Source: Pedobacter westerhofensis
Lineage (GTDB): Bacteria > Bacteroidota > Bacteroidia > Sphingobacteriales > Sphingobacteriaceae
Assembly (NCBI RefSeq): GCF_900182595.1
Contig: NZ_FXTN01000008.1
Coordinates: 186,001 to 250,000, forward strand
DNA length: 64,000 bases
Direction: 5' to 3'
The first letter of the stretch is position 1, and the number at the start of each line of letters is the position of its first letter. The position numbers and the translations under genes were made by a program. The notes beneath the pieces were generated by a model, which did not search any database, was not told where the DNA came from, and saw only the letters and a list, made by a program, of their open reading frames with translations. Shown in pieces: positions 1-8,590 of this stretch.

Positions 1-228
1 GTGCTCATCCAAAATTACGTACTGGTCTTTTACAAGATATCCTTTTACGATTTTATCATAAGGCACTTCTTTGTTTGTATTTTCATTCACTCTTTTAAAC
101 TTGATGTGGGCATGATCCTTGCTATCCAGCATATCCAGGTCAAGATGACTGCTTTGTACAGCAGAATAGAGTTTTATCGGTATATTCACCAGTCCGAATC
201 CAATAGATCCTCTCCAGAGTGTTCTCAT
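1..228 (-). CDS. ku: Ku family DNA end-binding protein (N-terminal part, cut by window edge)
   Basis: The reverse strand from 228 to the left edge encodes 76 open codons starting MRTLWRGSIGFGLVNIPIKL, the typical opening of bacterial Ku (YkoV/Mku), followed by the KRVN and KGY segments of the Ku beta-barrel core. Bacterial Ku forms a homodimeric ring on double-strand break ends and recruits the ligase LigD for non-homologous end joining. The rest of the gene lies outside the window, so a LigD partner cannot be checked. The start is the only ATG that gives the family N-terminus. The forward-strand frame over the same bases is a shadow. Confidence 0.9.
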   Translation of the reverse strand, partial: MRTLWRGSIGFGLVNIPIKLYSAVQSSHLDLDMLDSKDHAHIKFKRVNENTNKEVPYDKIVKGYLVKDQYVILDEH

Positions 229-330
229 AATCAATAGATTTTATCTTTTTAACAACAGGGTTTATCATTTGTTTGGGAGGCTTTGGAGCAAACATTGCAA
301 ATTCAATATTGTTATACCCCTAAAAATTAC

Positions 331-1098
331 ATGAAAACAATACTTACTATCGCATTTGCGCTCATCGTTTCGCTCAGCTCGGCACAGCTCAAACCTGTAT
401 CCTATCAGGATGGCAGCCAGAAATTAAATGGTTTTTCTATTGCTCCTGCCAGGGGGAATATGAAGAAAGCCGGTATCCTCATTCTGCCTGCCTGGATGGG
501 AATTGATGCCCATTCAAAAAGAGTTGCAGCACAGTTATCGCAATCAGGCTACCACGCATTTATAGCAGATATTTATGGTGAAGGCAATTATCCTGCTGAT
601 GTCAAAGCAGCAGGTGCAAAGGCAGGTTATTATAAAAAGAATATTGCAGCATATCATCAGCGTATCAAACTGGCGATGCAGGAACTGATCAAATCCGGAG
701 CTGATGCCTCAAGGATTGTTGTGATCGGTTATTGTTTTGGTGGCACAGGAGCTTTAGAAGCTGCCAGGGAGAACTTCCCGGTTAAGGGTATTGTTTCCTT
801 CCATGGCGGACTGGACCGCGACAGTACACGTACGATTAATCCAATTAAACCACAGGTACTGGTATTGCATGGCGCAGATGATCCGTATGCTCCGGTTCCG
901 GTAATACTGGCCTTTCAGAAAGAGATGAGAACAGCTAAGGCCGACTGGCAGATGATCTATTATGCAAATGCTGTCCATTCATTTACAGAGGCTGAAGCGG
1001 GGAATGATAATTCCAAGGGCGCAGCTTATAATGAACTTGCAGATAAAAGATCATGGAAACATATGATGATGTTCCTTGATGAAGTATTAGCCAATTAA
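331..1098 (+). CDS. Exported dienelactone hydrolase family protein
   Basis: An alpha/beta hydrolase of the dienelactone hydrolase family, 255 residues from the chosen ATG at 331. That start gives a clean signal peptide (MKTILTIAFALIVSLSSAQ); the in-frame ATG at 283 would add 16 hydrophilic residues before it and is rejected. The nucleophile is a cysteine in GYCFGG (about residue 135), with the acid in HGADD (about 183) and the histidine in VHSF (about 216), the Cys-Asp-His triad and spacing of the family. Probably a periplasmic hydrolase of esters or lactones; the substrate cannot be told. It stands alone, convergent with hisS. Confidence 0.85.
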   Translation: MKTILTIAFALIVSLSSAQLKPVSYQDGSQKLNGFSIAPARGNMKKAGILILPAWMGIDAHSKRVAAQLSQSGYHAFIADIYGEGNYPADVKAAGAKAGYYKKNIAAYHQRIKLAMQELIKSGADASRIVVIGYCFGGTGALEAARENFPVKGIVSFHGGLDRDSTRTINPIKPQVLVLHGADDPYAPVPVILAFQKEMRTAKADWQMIYYANAVHSFTEAEAGNDNSKGAAYNELADKRSWKHMMMFLDEVLAN

Positions 1099-1110
1099 TG
1101 GCTAATACTT
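1082..1110. terminator. Hairpin at the 3' end of the dienelactone hydrolase gene
   Basis: A perfect 11-bp inverted repeat (AAGTATTAGCC / GGCTAATACTT, 7-nt loop) contains the stop codon of the upstream gene and sits between convergent genes. Only a weak A/T tract follows on either strand, so it may be a terminator or only an mRNA 3'-end stabiliser. Confidence 0.45.
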
Positions 1111-1127
1111 AAAAGATATAGAGTATG

Positions 1128-2519
1128 CTATTGTTGTGCTTTTAATAAGTCAACGATAGCATCTTTTGAAAGCTTTTCCTGCTCACCGGTGTGCATGTTT
1201 TTTAAAGTAAGAATTCCGCTTTGTATTTCATCGCTTCCAATAAGAACCACATAAGGTATAGATTTATCATCGGCATAGCTCATCTGCTTTTTAAGCTTCG
1301 CTGATGAAGGATAAAGTTCTGCGGCAACACCTGCTTCCCTTAACTGCTGTAAAAGCGGCAGCGCATACAATTCTGCCTCTCTGTCGAAATTACTGATCAG
1401 CACCTTTGTTCCTGCAGCTGCAGATTCTGGGAAGAGGTTAACTTCCTGCATCACATCATAGATCCTGTCGGCCCCAAAAGAGATCCCTACACCGGTAAGG
1501 CCTTTCAAACCAAACATACCCGTAAGGTCATCATAACGGCCACCGCCCCCGATACTGCCCATGGCAGCCTCATTGGTTTTTACTTCATAGATACAGCCTG
1601 TATAATAGTTTAGTCCGCGTGCCAGGGTGATATCCAGTTCCAGATCTGGTTTTTTCAGTTTGCTGTCAGAGAGCAGTCCTGCAACGTAAGAAAATACCGT
1701 TTCGATTTCTTCAATGCCTTTTAAACCTGTTGCAGAAGCTGACAGCACTTGTTTCAGACTGCTCAGTTTCTCTTCATTTGTACCCTGCAGCAGGATTACC
1801 GGCTTTAACTTGTCAATATCCTGTTCAGTAAATCCTCTTTCGATCAGTTCTTTGGTTACGCCCTCAAAACCGATCTTATCCAGTTTATCAATGGCTACGG
1901 TCATATCCACGATCAGTTCAGGCTTACCTATGATCTCGGCGATGCCGGAAAGGATTTTTCGGTTATTGATCTTAATGGTAAAGTCCGTCATGCCAAGGTT
2001 GCTTAACGCTTCCTGATAAATCAGCACAAATTCTGCTTCATTCAGCAGACTTTCTGAGCCTACCACATCAACATCACATTGGTAAAACTCGCGGTATCTT
2101 CCTTTCTGCGGACGGTCGGCACGCCATACCGGCTGCACCTGAAAGCGCTTAAAAGGTAATGCAATATCATTCTGGTGCATCACCACATAACGTGCAAACG
2201 GCACAGTGAGGTCATAGCGCAATGCTTTTTCGCTGATGGAAGAGATCAGTGCATTGGAGTTCATCGCAGACAGATGATTTGCATTTGCTTTGGAAAGATA
2301 GTCTCCGGAATTCAGGATCTTAAAAATCAGTTTGTCGCCTTCATCACCGTATTTCCCTGTAAGGGTAGAGAGATTTTCCATTGAGGGAGTTTGTATCTCC
2401 GCATAACCATATTTCTTAAATACCTTTTTAATCGTATCAAAAATGTAGTTACGTTTCACCATTTCCTGGGGTGAAAAATCACGGGTTCCTTTGGCTAAGG
2501 ACGGTTTAATATTAGACAT
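1128..2519 (-). CDS. hisS: Histidyl-tRNA synthetase
   Basis: Class II aminoacyl-tRNA synthetase that charges tRNA-His in the cytoplasm; 463 residues, normal for the bacterial enzyme. Visible are the N-terminal KGTRDF, the motif 2 region RADRPQKGRYREFYQCDVD, the histidine-binding segments LARGLNYYTG and GGGGRYDDL, and a C-terminal anticodon-binding domain. The start at 2519 (MSNIKPSLAKGTRDF) is preferred to the upstream frame because it matches the family N-terminus and lies just after an exact TANNTTTG promoter box. The mRNA therefore appears to have almost no 5' leader. Confidence 0.97.
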   Translation of the reverse strand: MSNIKPSLAKGTRDFSPQEMVKRNYIFDTIKKVFKKYGYAEIQTPSMENLSTLTGKYGDEGDKLIFKILNSGDYLSKANANHLSAMNSNALISSISEKALRYDLTVPFARYVVMHQNDIALPFKRFQVQPVWRADRPQKGRYREFYQCDVDVVGSESLLNEAEFVLIYQEALSNLGMTDFTIKINNRKILSGIAEIIGKPELIVDMTVAIDKLDKIGFEGVTKELIERGFTEQDIDKLKPVILLQGTNEEKLSSLKQVLSASATGLKGIEEIETVFSYVAGLLSDSKLKKPDLELDITLARGLNYYTGCIYEVKTNEAAMGSIGGGGRYDDLTGMFGLKGLTGVGISFGADRIYDVMQEVNLFPESAAAGTKVLISNFDREAELYALPLLQQLREAGVAAELYPSSAKLKKQMSYADDKSIPYVVLIGSDEIQSGILTLKNMHTGEQEKLSKDAIVDLLKAQQ

Positions 2520-2524
2520 GACTG

Positions 2525-2532
2525 CAAAAGTA
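2525..2532 (-). promoter_or_regulatory. -7 promoter box of hisS, possibly leaderless
   Basis: TACTTTTG on the minus strand fits the Bacteroidota TANNTTTG consensus exactly and ends 5 nt before the hisS ATG, so transcription should begin at or within about 2 nt of the start codon. No clear -33 TTG is seen; that region falls in the T-rich tail of the pdhC terminator. Confidence 0.6.
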
Positions 2533-2551
2533 CAAAAACTAAAAGGCATAA

Positions 2552-2575
2552 AAAAAGCTGCCGAAGCAGCTTTTT
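2552..2575 (-). terminator. Intrinsic terminator of pdhA-pdhC
   Basis: On the minus strand this reads AAAAAGCTGC-TTCG-GCAGCTTTTT, a 10-bp stem with a stable UUCG tetraloop and a T run. It lies 19 nt after the E2 stop codon and ends the pdhA-pdhC transcript just upstream of hisS. Confidence 0.85.
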
Positions 2576-2593
2576 AATTATTTCATCGATTTA

Positions 2594-4255
2594 TTAAACC
2601 AATAATCTCACTGGTTCTTCCATCAAAGCTTTAAATGTTTGCAGGAATGCAGCACCTGTAGCTCCGTCAACCGTACGGTGATCACAGCTCAAAGTAACTT
2701 TCATCACATTTCCCGGAACTACAGCACCATTTTTAACAACCGGCACCTGTGATATTCCTCCGATTGCAAGGATACAGGAATCTGGCGTATTAATGATTGC
2801 AGTAAATTCATCAATTCCGAACATACCCAGGTTAGATACGGTGAATGTAGAACCTTCCCAGTCAGACGGCTGCAGTTTTTTAGCTTTTGCACGTTGTGCA
2901 AAGTCTTTCACTTCAGCAGAAATGCGTGACAATGATTTACCATCAGCAAAACGAACAACCGGAACAAGCAGGCCATCTTCAACAGCGATTGCCACACCAA
3001 TGTTCACATGCTCATTGTAGCGGATCACATCACCTCTCCATGAAGAGTTCACATTTGGATGTTGTTTTAACGCAACAGCAACTGCTTTTACAACCAGGTC
3101 GTTAAATGATAATTTCACCGGAGAGAACTCATTCATTTTGCCCCGTGCAGCAATTGCAGCATCCATATCAATACTCATTGTAAGATAGAAATGCGGTGCT
3201 GTAAACAGACTTTCAGATAAACGTTTTGCAATTACTTTACGCATTTGCGATACTGGTTTCTCTGTAAATTTCTCTTCACCTATGTAAGCAGCCAGAACCG
3301 GTGCTGCTTTTTCTGCAGGTGCAGCAGATCCTTCAGCAGCTTTTGCAGGAGCAGCAGGCTTAAAGTTCTCTATATCTTTTTTGATGATACGTCCACCGTC
3401 AGCACTACCTGAAACCTGTGAAAGATCAATTCCTTTATCTTTTGCGATTTTTTTAGCCAGCGGAGATGCTTTTAAACGGGCACCGTCAGTGGCTGCAGGA
3501 GCCGGAGCTTCTTCTGATTTTGATTCAGCAGCAGGAGCAGCTGTTTCTTTAACAGGAGCGTCAGCAGTTTTATCAGCAACCGGTTTCGCAGGCGCATCGC
3601 CCTGGTTCAGTATTCCACTGATGTCAAATCCTTCAGGACCAACAATCGCGATAATACCGTTTACTTTTGCAGCAGCACCTTTCTCTACACCAATGTGAAG
3701 TAAAGTTCCGTCTGCATAGCCCATTACTTCCATAGTTGCCTTATCAGTTTCTACGTCAGCCAGGATATCATCATTTTTAACTTTATCACCTACTTTTTTA
3801 TGCCATTCAGCAATTACGCCTTCAGTCATGGTATCGCTTAACAAAGGCATACGCACAACCGTTACACCTGCTTTTTCCAGGTCTGCATCTGTTAACGCAG
3901 CGCCGGCAGCTTCAGCTTTTGGTGCTTCTTTTTCTTCAGCAGGTTTTTCCGCAGGCGCTTCTTCCTTTGCAGGAGCAGCAGAACCTTCAGCATCCAGAGC
4001 AGCTTTGTAATCTTCTCCTTCTTTACCTATAACAGCAATAACTGCATCTACAGGAACGGCTTTACCTTCTTCTACACCGATAAACAGCATCACACCATCC
4101 CAGTAAGATTCAAGGTCCATGGTCGCTTTATCAGTTTCCACTTCAGCAAGAACATCACCGCTTTTTACTTTATCGCCAACTTTTTTGTGCCACTTAGCCA
4201 TCACCCCTTCGGTCATGGTGTCGCTCATTTTGGGCATTTTAACTACTTCAGCCAT
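2594..4255 (-). CDS. pdhC: Pyruvate dehydrogenase E2, dihydrolipoamide acetyltransferase
   Basis: Core subunit of the pyruvate dehydrogenase complex; it moves the acetyl group from E1 to CoA on swinging lipoyl arms. The 553 residues hold two lipoyl domains (lysines in ETDKATMDLES and ETDKATMEVMG, near residues 44 and 165), Ala/Pro/Glu-rich hinges, a peripheral-subunit-binding domain (SPLAKKIAKDKGIDL, near 264) and the acyltransferase domain ending in the catalytic DHRTVDGA. It follows pdhA after 29 nt in one operon. E1-beta and E3 are not encoded nearby, the usual arrangement in Bacteroidota. Confidence 0.96.
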   Translation of the reverse strand: MAEVVKMPKMSDTMTEGVMAKWHKKVGDKVKSGDVLAEVETDKATMDLESYWDGVMLFIGVEEGKAVPVDAVIAVIGKEGEDYKAALDAEGSAAPAKEEAPAEKPAEEKEAPKAEAAGAALTDADLEKAGVTVVRMPLLSDTMTEGVIAEWHKKVGDKVKNDDILADVETDKATMEVMGYADGTLLHIGVEKGAAAKVNGIIAIVGPEGFDISGILNQGDAPAKPVADKTADAPVKETAAPAAESKSEEAPAPAATDGARLKASPLAKKIAKDKGIDLSQVSGSADGGRIIKKDIENFKPAAPAKAAEGSAAPAEKAAPVLAAYIGEEKFTEKPVSQMRKVIAKRLSESLFTAPHFYLTMSIDMDAAIAARGKMNEFSPVKLSFNDLVVKAVAVALKQHPNVNSSWRGDVIRYNEHVNIGVAIAVEDGLLVPVVRFADGKSLSRISAEVKDFAQRAKAKKLQPSDWEGSTFTVSNLGMFGIDEFTAIINTPDSCILAIGGISQVPVVKNGAVVPGNVMKVTLSCDHRTVDGATGAAFLQTFKALMEEPVRLLV

Positions 4256-4284
4256 TCTATATTTTATATTGAAAGAGTTCTAAA

Positions 4285-5280
4285 TTAATCCATGATATAT
4301 GGATAGTCGGATTGTACGTATACATCAGTATATAATTCTGATGCTTCTGGCCAAGGAGACTCTTCGGCAAATTTAACGGAGTGATCAACAGTCTCTTTCA
4401 CTTTAGCTTCGATTTCTTCAAACCAGGCTTCGTCAGCATACTTTTCTTTCAGTATTACTTCTCTCACCTGCTCAATCGGATCTTTAGCTTTATATTCTTC
4501 TAATTCGTCTTTTGTACGATATTTAGCCGGGTCAGACATAGAGTGTCCTCTGTAACGGTAAGTTCTCATTTCCAAAAATGTTGGTCCTTCGCCATTACGT
4601 GCGCGCTGAGCAGCTTCATCCATTGCATTGTGAACAGCAACAGGATCCATTCCATCAACCGGAGCACATGGCATATCAAAACCTAAACCGATTTTGTATA
4701 TCTCTGTCATGTTTGTAGTACGCTCTACAGAAGTTCCCATTGCATAACCATTGTTCTCGCAAACAAAGATTACCGGAAGTTTCCATAACATCGCCATATT
4801 GAAGGTTTCGTTTAGTGCGCCCTGACGAACAGCACCATCACCCATATAGCAAACATTCAGATTGCTTGTTCCTTTATATTTTTCAGCAAATGCAATACCC
4901 GCACCAAGTGGGATCTGTCCACCAACGATTGCGTGGCCGCCATAAAAATTATGTTCTTTGCTAAACATGTGCATTGAACCACCTTTGCCTTTAGAGCATC
5001 CCGTAGCTTTACCGTACATTTCGGCCATGATACTGTCAGCACTCACTCCCAATGCCAGGGCATGGGCGTGATCACGGTAGGTAGTGATCATAGAATCTCC
5101 AGGTTGAAGGGCTGAAATTGCCCCGGCGATTACCGCCTCCTGACCAATATATAGATGACAAAAACCACGGATTTTTTGTTGTCCGTAAAGTTGACCAGTT
5201 TTCTCTTCGAATTTACGCATCAGCAACATCGACTCGAACCACTTCAGATAGGTATCCTTATTAATTTCTACTGCACTCAT
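4285..5280 (-). CDS. pdhA: Pyruvate dehydrogenase E1 component, alpha subunit
   Basis: Thiamine-diphosphate-dependent decarboxylase subunit of the pyruvate dehydrogenase complex; 331 residues, normal for the alpha chain of a heterotetrameric E1. The ThDP motif begins GDGAVRQGALNE, and the conserved phosphorylation-loop-like segment YRYRGHSMSDPAKYR is present. It needs an E1-beta partner, which is not in this window. First gene of the pdhA-pdhC operon; an exact -7 promoter box lies 28 nt upstream. Confidence 0.96.
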   Translation of the reverse strand: MSAVEINKDTYLKWFESMLLMRKFEEKTGQLYGQQKIRGFCHLYIGQEAVIAGAISALQPGDSMITTYRDHAHALALGVSADSIMAEMYGKATGCSKGKGGSMHMFSKEHNFYGGHAIVGGQIPLGAGIAFAEKYKGTSNLNVCYMGDGAVRQGALNETFNMAMLWKLPVIFVCENNGYAMGTSVERTTNMTEIYKIGLGFDMPCAPVDGMDPVAVHNAMDEAAQRARNGEGPTFLEMRTYRYRGHSMSDPAKYRTKDELEEYKAKDPIEQVREVILKEKYADEAWFEEIEAKVKETVDHSVKFAEESPWPEASELYTDVYVQSDYPYIMD

Positions 5281-5308
5281 TTTTGGCTATTGATTTTATT
5301 TATGAGAG

Positions 5309-5316
5309 CAAATCTA
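5309..5316 (-). promoter_or_regulatory. -7 promoter box of pdhA-pdhC
   Basis: TAGATTTG on the minus strand matches TANNTTTG and would give a leader of about 25 nt. A TTG lies upstream at only 11-nt spacing, so the -33 element is uncertain. Confidence 0.5.
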
Positions 5317-5514
5317 CTTTTTTATTGCAATAAATCGAAGAAATAGTAGAAAATGAACGAGATGTTTACATATTAATGTGACAAACCTGTTTTTTCCACA
5401 AATTACATTTGGATAACAAATCTGAAATACATAGTTTTGAAAAACCTGACAATAAGCCCGCAGTGGTGTAAGTTTAAGTGCAAGTACGTCTTTACCCAAA
5501 CTTAAAAGTGTAAC

Positions 5515-6066
5515 ATGATAAAAAAGTTTTTGTTTTCTACCCTTATTGCCTTGTGCAGCATTACTGCTCTAAACGCACAAACAACAAAAGAAACCAACAA
5601 ATTAGAAGATCCTGATAATCTAGCTTCTCAATACTTTTCCCAGGTTATGGGTGTTGCACTGGATGCGACATCAAACATTAAACTTTACAAATTCATTTAC
5701 GAATGGGTTGGTGTACGTTACCAATATGGTGGCAATACCAAAAAAGGGATCGATTGCTCAGCTTTTACTAAAGCGATTTACGAGAAAGTTTTTAACACAA
5801 CTTTATTGAGAAGCTCAAGAGATATCTTCAGTATGGTAGATCCCCTGGCAAAAGATGAGTTGAAAGAAGGCGATTTAGTTTTCTTTAAAATCAAAAGCTC
5901 AAGAATTACACATATCGGGATTTACCTGGGCGATCATCGTTTCGCACATGCATCTTCATCACGTGGCGTAGTAATCAGTAACCTCGACGAGCCTTATTAC
6001 GCAAGACACTTCTACAGAGGAGGGCGCATTATTGAATCGGCCAAGAAAGAACTGATTGAGGAATAA
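5515..6066 (+). CDS. Secreted NlpC/P60 cysteine peptidase
   Basis: Cell-wall endopeptidase of the NlpC/P60 (C40) family, 183 residues with a signal peptide ending near ALNAQ. The catalytic cysteine is in GIDCSAF (Cys81), the histidine in THIGIYLG (about 133), and a polar residue in AHASS completes the site. Family members cut stem peptides of peptidoglycan, often after D-Glu. There is no SH3 or LysM targeting domain, so the whole mature protein is one catalytic domain. It is a single-gene unit closed by its own terminator. Confidence 0.9.
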   Translation: MIKKFLFSTLIALCSITALNAQTTKETNKLEDPDNLASQYFSQVMGVALDATSNIKLYKFIYEWVGVRYQYGGNTKKGIDCSAFTKAIYEKVFNTTLLRSSRDIFSMVDPLAKDELKEGDLVFFKIKSSRITHIGIYLGDHRFAHASSSRGVVISNLDEPYYARHFYRGGRIIESAKKELIEE

Positions 6067-6091
6067 ATTGAAATTCTTTTTTTAGATATAC

Positions 6092-6126
6092 AGTCCTTCT
6101 AATTATTTTAGAGGGACTTTTTTTTT
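6092..6126 (+). terminator. Intrinsic terminator of the NlpC/P60 gene
   Basis: A 9-bp stem (AGTCCTTCT / AGAGGGACT, one G-T wobble) followed by nine T residues, 25 nt after the stop. Confidence 0.85.
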
Positions 6127-6147
6127 ATTATTTATCACCGGCATATC

Positions 6148-7278
6148 ATGAACAGAGTTACAAAAATGACCTTTATCCGGGTAAAATATTGCTGTCAGAT
6201 GCTGCTGGGTGTAGCTACTGCCCTGATATTTATCAGCTGTGCCGGCAGTACGAATGTCATAGGCCAGGTAGCTGAAACAGATACGCCAAGTGTAGCCAGA
6301 AAAGACACCATATCTATCGTTGCCGTGGGTGATATCATGCTGGGCTCCGCATACCGGTCAGCAGCAGACCTCCCACCTGATGACGCTGCAGGCAGTTTTA
6401 AGCATGTTAAATCGTACCTGAAAGGTGATGTTGTGTTCGGGAACCTTGAAGGATGTTTTTTGAATAAGGGGAGATCCACAAAATGCAAAGATACCGTAGG
6501 CAACAGTTGTTTTGCTTTCAGGATGCCGGAGCATTATGCCGCAGTTTATAAAAATGCGGGCTTTAATCTTCTGAGTACAGCGAATAACCATGTTGGCGAT
6601 TTCGGCTTTGCCGGAAGAAAACGAAGCTCGGAACTTTTGGATTCCCTGCAGATCAACTATGCCGGACTAACGAGCCATCCCTATACAATTTTTGAGAAAG
6701 ATAGTGTCAAATATGGTTTCTGTGCTTTTTCTCCCAATGATTTTACGCTCTCTATCACCAGTATCGACAGTGCAAAACAACTTGTTTCGTTTCTGAAACA
6801 GCGGGCAGATATTGTTATTGTTTCGTTCCATGGAGGTGGCGAAGGCGCTACGTTTGAGCATGTTCCCAGAGCCCATGAAATCTTTTATAAGGAAGACCGG
6901 GGCGATGTATACGCCTTTTCTCATGCGGTAATTGATGCGGGGGCCGACCTGGTTTTGGGACACGGGCCGCATGTTACCAGGGCTGTAGAAGTGTACAAAA
7001 ACAAATTTATTGCTTACAGCCTTGGTAATTTCTGTACTTACGGACAGTTTAACCTGAACGGCCCAAATGGTTATGCGCCGCTGCTGAATATTAAGCTAAA
7101 TAAGCGTGGAGACTTTCTTTACGCAGATGTGGTGTCTACCAGGCAGACAAAACTGAGCCGCCTGACGGTCGACCATAATCATACCGCTTTTAAAAAGATC
7201 GTCTCCTTAACGGATTCTGATTTCGTTGGGCACCGGTTGTCTTTTGCCAACCAGCAAATAAAAATGAAAAAAGACTAA
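6148..7278 (+). CDS. CapA-like metallophosphatase lipoprotein (PGA_cap domain)
   Basis: A 376-residue CapA/PgsA-type protein of the calcineurin-like metallophosphatase superfamily. Metal-site motifs appear in order: VAVGDIMLG, VFGNLEG, TANNHVGD, SFHGGGE and GHGPHVTRAVE, then YSLGNF. The N-terminus carries a lipobox (LIFISC), so it is probably an outer-membrane or periplasmic lipoprotein; the ATG at 6166 is an alternative start. CapA takes part in poly-gamma-glutamate export in Bacillus, but stand-alone homologues are widespread and no capB or capC is near, so a capsule role is not supported. Its last 4 bases overlap the convergent small membrane protein gene. Confidence 0.85.
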   Translation: MNRVTKMTFIRVKYCCQMLLGVATALIFISCAGSTNVIGQVAETDTPSVARKDTISIVAVGDIMLGSAYRSAADLPPDDAAGSFKHVKSYLKGDVVFGNLEGCFLNKGRSTKCKDTVGNSCFAFRMPEHYAAVYKNAGFNLLSTANNHVGDFGFAGRKRSSELLDSLQINYAGLTSHPYTIFEKDSVKYGFCAFSPNDFTLSITSIDSAKQLVSFLKQRADIVIVSFHGGGEGATFEHVPRAHEIFYKEDRGDVYAFSHAVIDAGADLVLGHGPHVTRAVEVYKNKFIAYSLGNFCTYGQFNLNGPNGYAPLLNIKLNKRGDFLYADVVSTRQTKLSRLTVDHNHTAFKKIVSLTDSDFVGHRLSFANQQIKMKKD

Positions 7279-7460
7279 GCTTCGTCTTTTGTATTTTTCA
7301 CCAGGCTGATACCGGAAAAAAAGAATACCACACCGATCAGGCCTGCAACAAGCAGCGAACGGGTGTTATTGTCATGTTTCACAAATCCATAGCCTGTATA
7401 GATCAGGCCGATAATACCTAGTACTGTTAAAATTGTTCCGAAAGTACGTTTTACGTTCAT
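7275..7460 (-). CDS. Small two-helix membrane protein
   Basis: A 61-residue protein with two hydrophobic segments (TILTVLGIIGLIYTGYGFV and LLVAGLIGVVFFFSGISLV) joined by the polar turn KHDNNTRS, so a short hairpin membrane protein with both ends probably cytoplasmic. The composition is that of a real membrane protein and the start is an ATG followed by KR. I recognise it only as a small conserved-type protein of unknown function. It overlaps the end of the convergent capA-like gene by 4 nt. Confidence 0.7.
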   Translation of the reverse strand: MNVKRTFGTILTVLGIIGLIYTGYGFVKHDNNTRSLLVAGLIGVVFFFSGISLVKNTKDEA

Positions 7461-7582
7461 AGTTTTTTGTTTGATTCAATGCTTTTGTTACAATATCTGT
7501 GCCCCATTAATTTAAGGCTCCATAATATGATCCCTGTTAAATTCCGTATCTTGAAAAAGTTTAAATTTAAAATTCTCAATTT

Positions 7583-8509
7583 ATGGGTTACGGATTATTA
7601 ATTTTCCTTTTTATAGCACTGGTTATACTGTTTAGCTCGTTTGTAACGGTTAAACAGGGGACCATCGCTGTGGTTACAATCTTTGGCAAGTACAGGCGCC
7701 AGTTAGGCCCCGGTCTCAATTTTAAAATCCCGCTGATTGAGGTGATCCAATCCCGGATCTCGATACAGAACCGTTCGGTAGAACTGTCTTTTCAGGCAGT
7801 CACGCAGGATCAGGCCAATGTATATTTCAAGGCCATGTTATTGTATTCGGTTCTGGATCATGATGAAGAAACTATTAAAAATGTGGCTTTTAAGTTCGTA
7901 GATGCCACAAACCTGATGCAGGCGCTCATCCGTACCATCGAAGGTTCGATCAGGGCTTACGTGGCTACACAAAAACAGGCGAATGTGCTCGCCCAGCGTA
8001 ATGAGATTGTGCTCCACGTGAAAGAACAGATCGATAAAGTTCTGGAGTCATGGGGATATCACCTGCAGGATCTTCAGCTGAACGATATCACCTTTGACGA
8101 GGAGATCATGCGCTCGATGAGCCGCGTGGTTGCTTCAAATAACCTGAAGGCTGCTGCTGAGAATGAGGGACAGGCTTTACTGATTACCAAAACCAAAGGG
8201 GCAGAAGCTGATGGAAATGCAATTAAGATTGCGGCAGCAGCAGAGCGCGAAGCTGCCCAGTTAAGGGGACAGGGTATTGCGCTGTTCCGTGCAGAAGTTG
8301 CACACGGTATGACCAAAGCGGCACAGGAAATGGAACAGGCCAATCTGGACATCTCAGTAATCCTTTTTACAATGTGGACGGAGTCTATTAAACATTTTGC
8401 AGAGAATAGTGACGGCAATGTGATCTTCCTTGATGGCTCTACCGATGGTATGAATAAAACCATGAAAGAGATGATGTCTATGCAGATTTCCAAGCGCAAG
8501 GAATCTTAG
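7583..8509 (+). CDS. SPFH/band-7 domain membrane protein (stomatin/HflC-like)
   Basis: 308 residues: one N-terminal transmembrane segment (GLLIFLFIALVILFSSFV), then the SPFH domain beginning VKQGTIAVVTIFGKYRR and a helical, Ala/Glu-rich C-terminal part (AAAEREAAQLRGQGIALFRAE). Such proteins oligomerise into membrane-bound cages that organise microdomains or regulate proteases. There is no NfeD partner next to it, which would be usual for the slipin branch, and no HflK, so the subgroup is open. Single-gene unit with a strong terminator. Confidence 0.88.
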   Translation: MGYGLLIFLFIALVILFSSFVTVKQGTIAVVTIFGKYRRQLGPGLNFKIPLIEVIQSRISIQNRSVELSFQAVTQDQANVYFKAMLLYSVLDHDEETIKNVAFKFVDATNLMQALIRTIEGSIRAYVATQKQANVLAQRNEIVLHVKEQIDKVLESWGYHLQDLQLNDITFDEEIMRSMSRVVASNNLKAAAENEGQALLITKTKGAEADGNAIKIAAAAEREAAQLRGQGIALFRAEVAHGMTKAAQEMEQANLDISVILFTMWTESIKHFAENSDGNVIFLDGSTDGMNKTMKEMMSMQISKRKES

Positions 8510-8529
8510 AAATTAAGATGTCCTTAAAT

Positions 8530-8576
8530 AAAAAAGGGTATGATATTCAGAATGTCTGATTATCATACCCTTTTTT
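8530..8576. terminator. Bidirectional terminator between the SPFH and prc genes
   Basis: A 16-bp perfect stem (AAAAAAGGGTATGATA / TATCATACCCTTTTTT) between convergent genes gives a T run on both strands. Confidence 0.9.
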
Positions 8577-8590
8577 ATTATTAGCGGTTA

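Noticed and set aside
1..237. Forward-strand frame of 78 residues at the left edge
   Set aside because: It is antisense to the clear Ku N-terminus and has no protein-like composition.
2594..4255. Near-identical lipoyl segments as a possible assembly duplication
   Set aside because: Two lipoyl domains are normal in E2; the copies differ in sequence.
8074..8499. Minus-strand frame of 141 residues under the SPFH gene
   Set aside because: Shadow of the Ala/Glu-rich helix of the SPFH protein.
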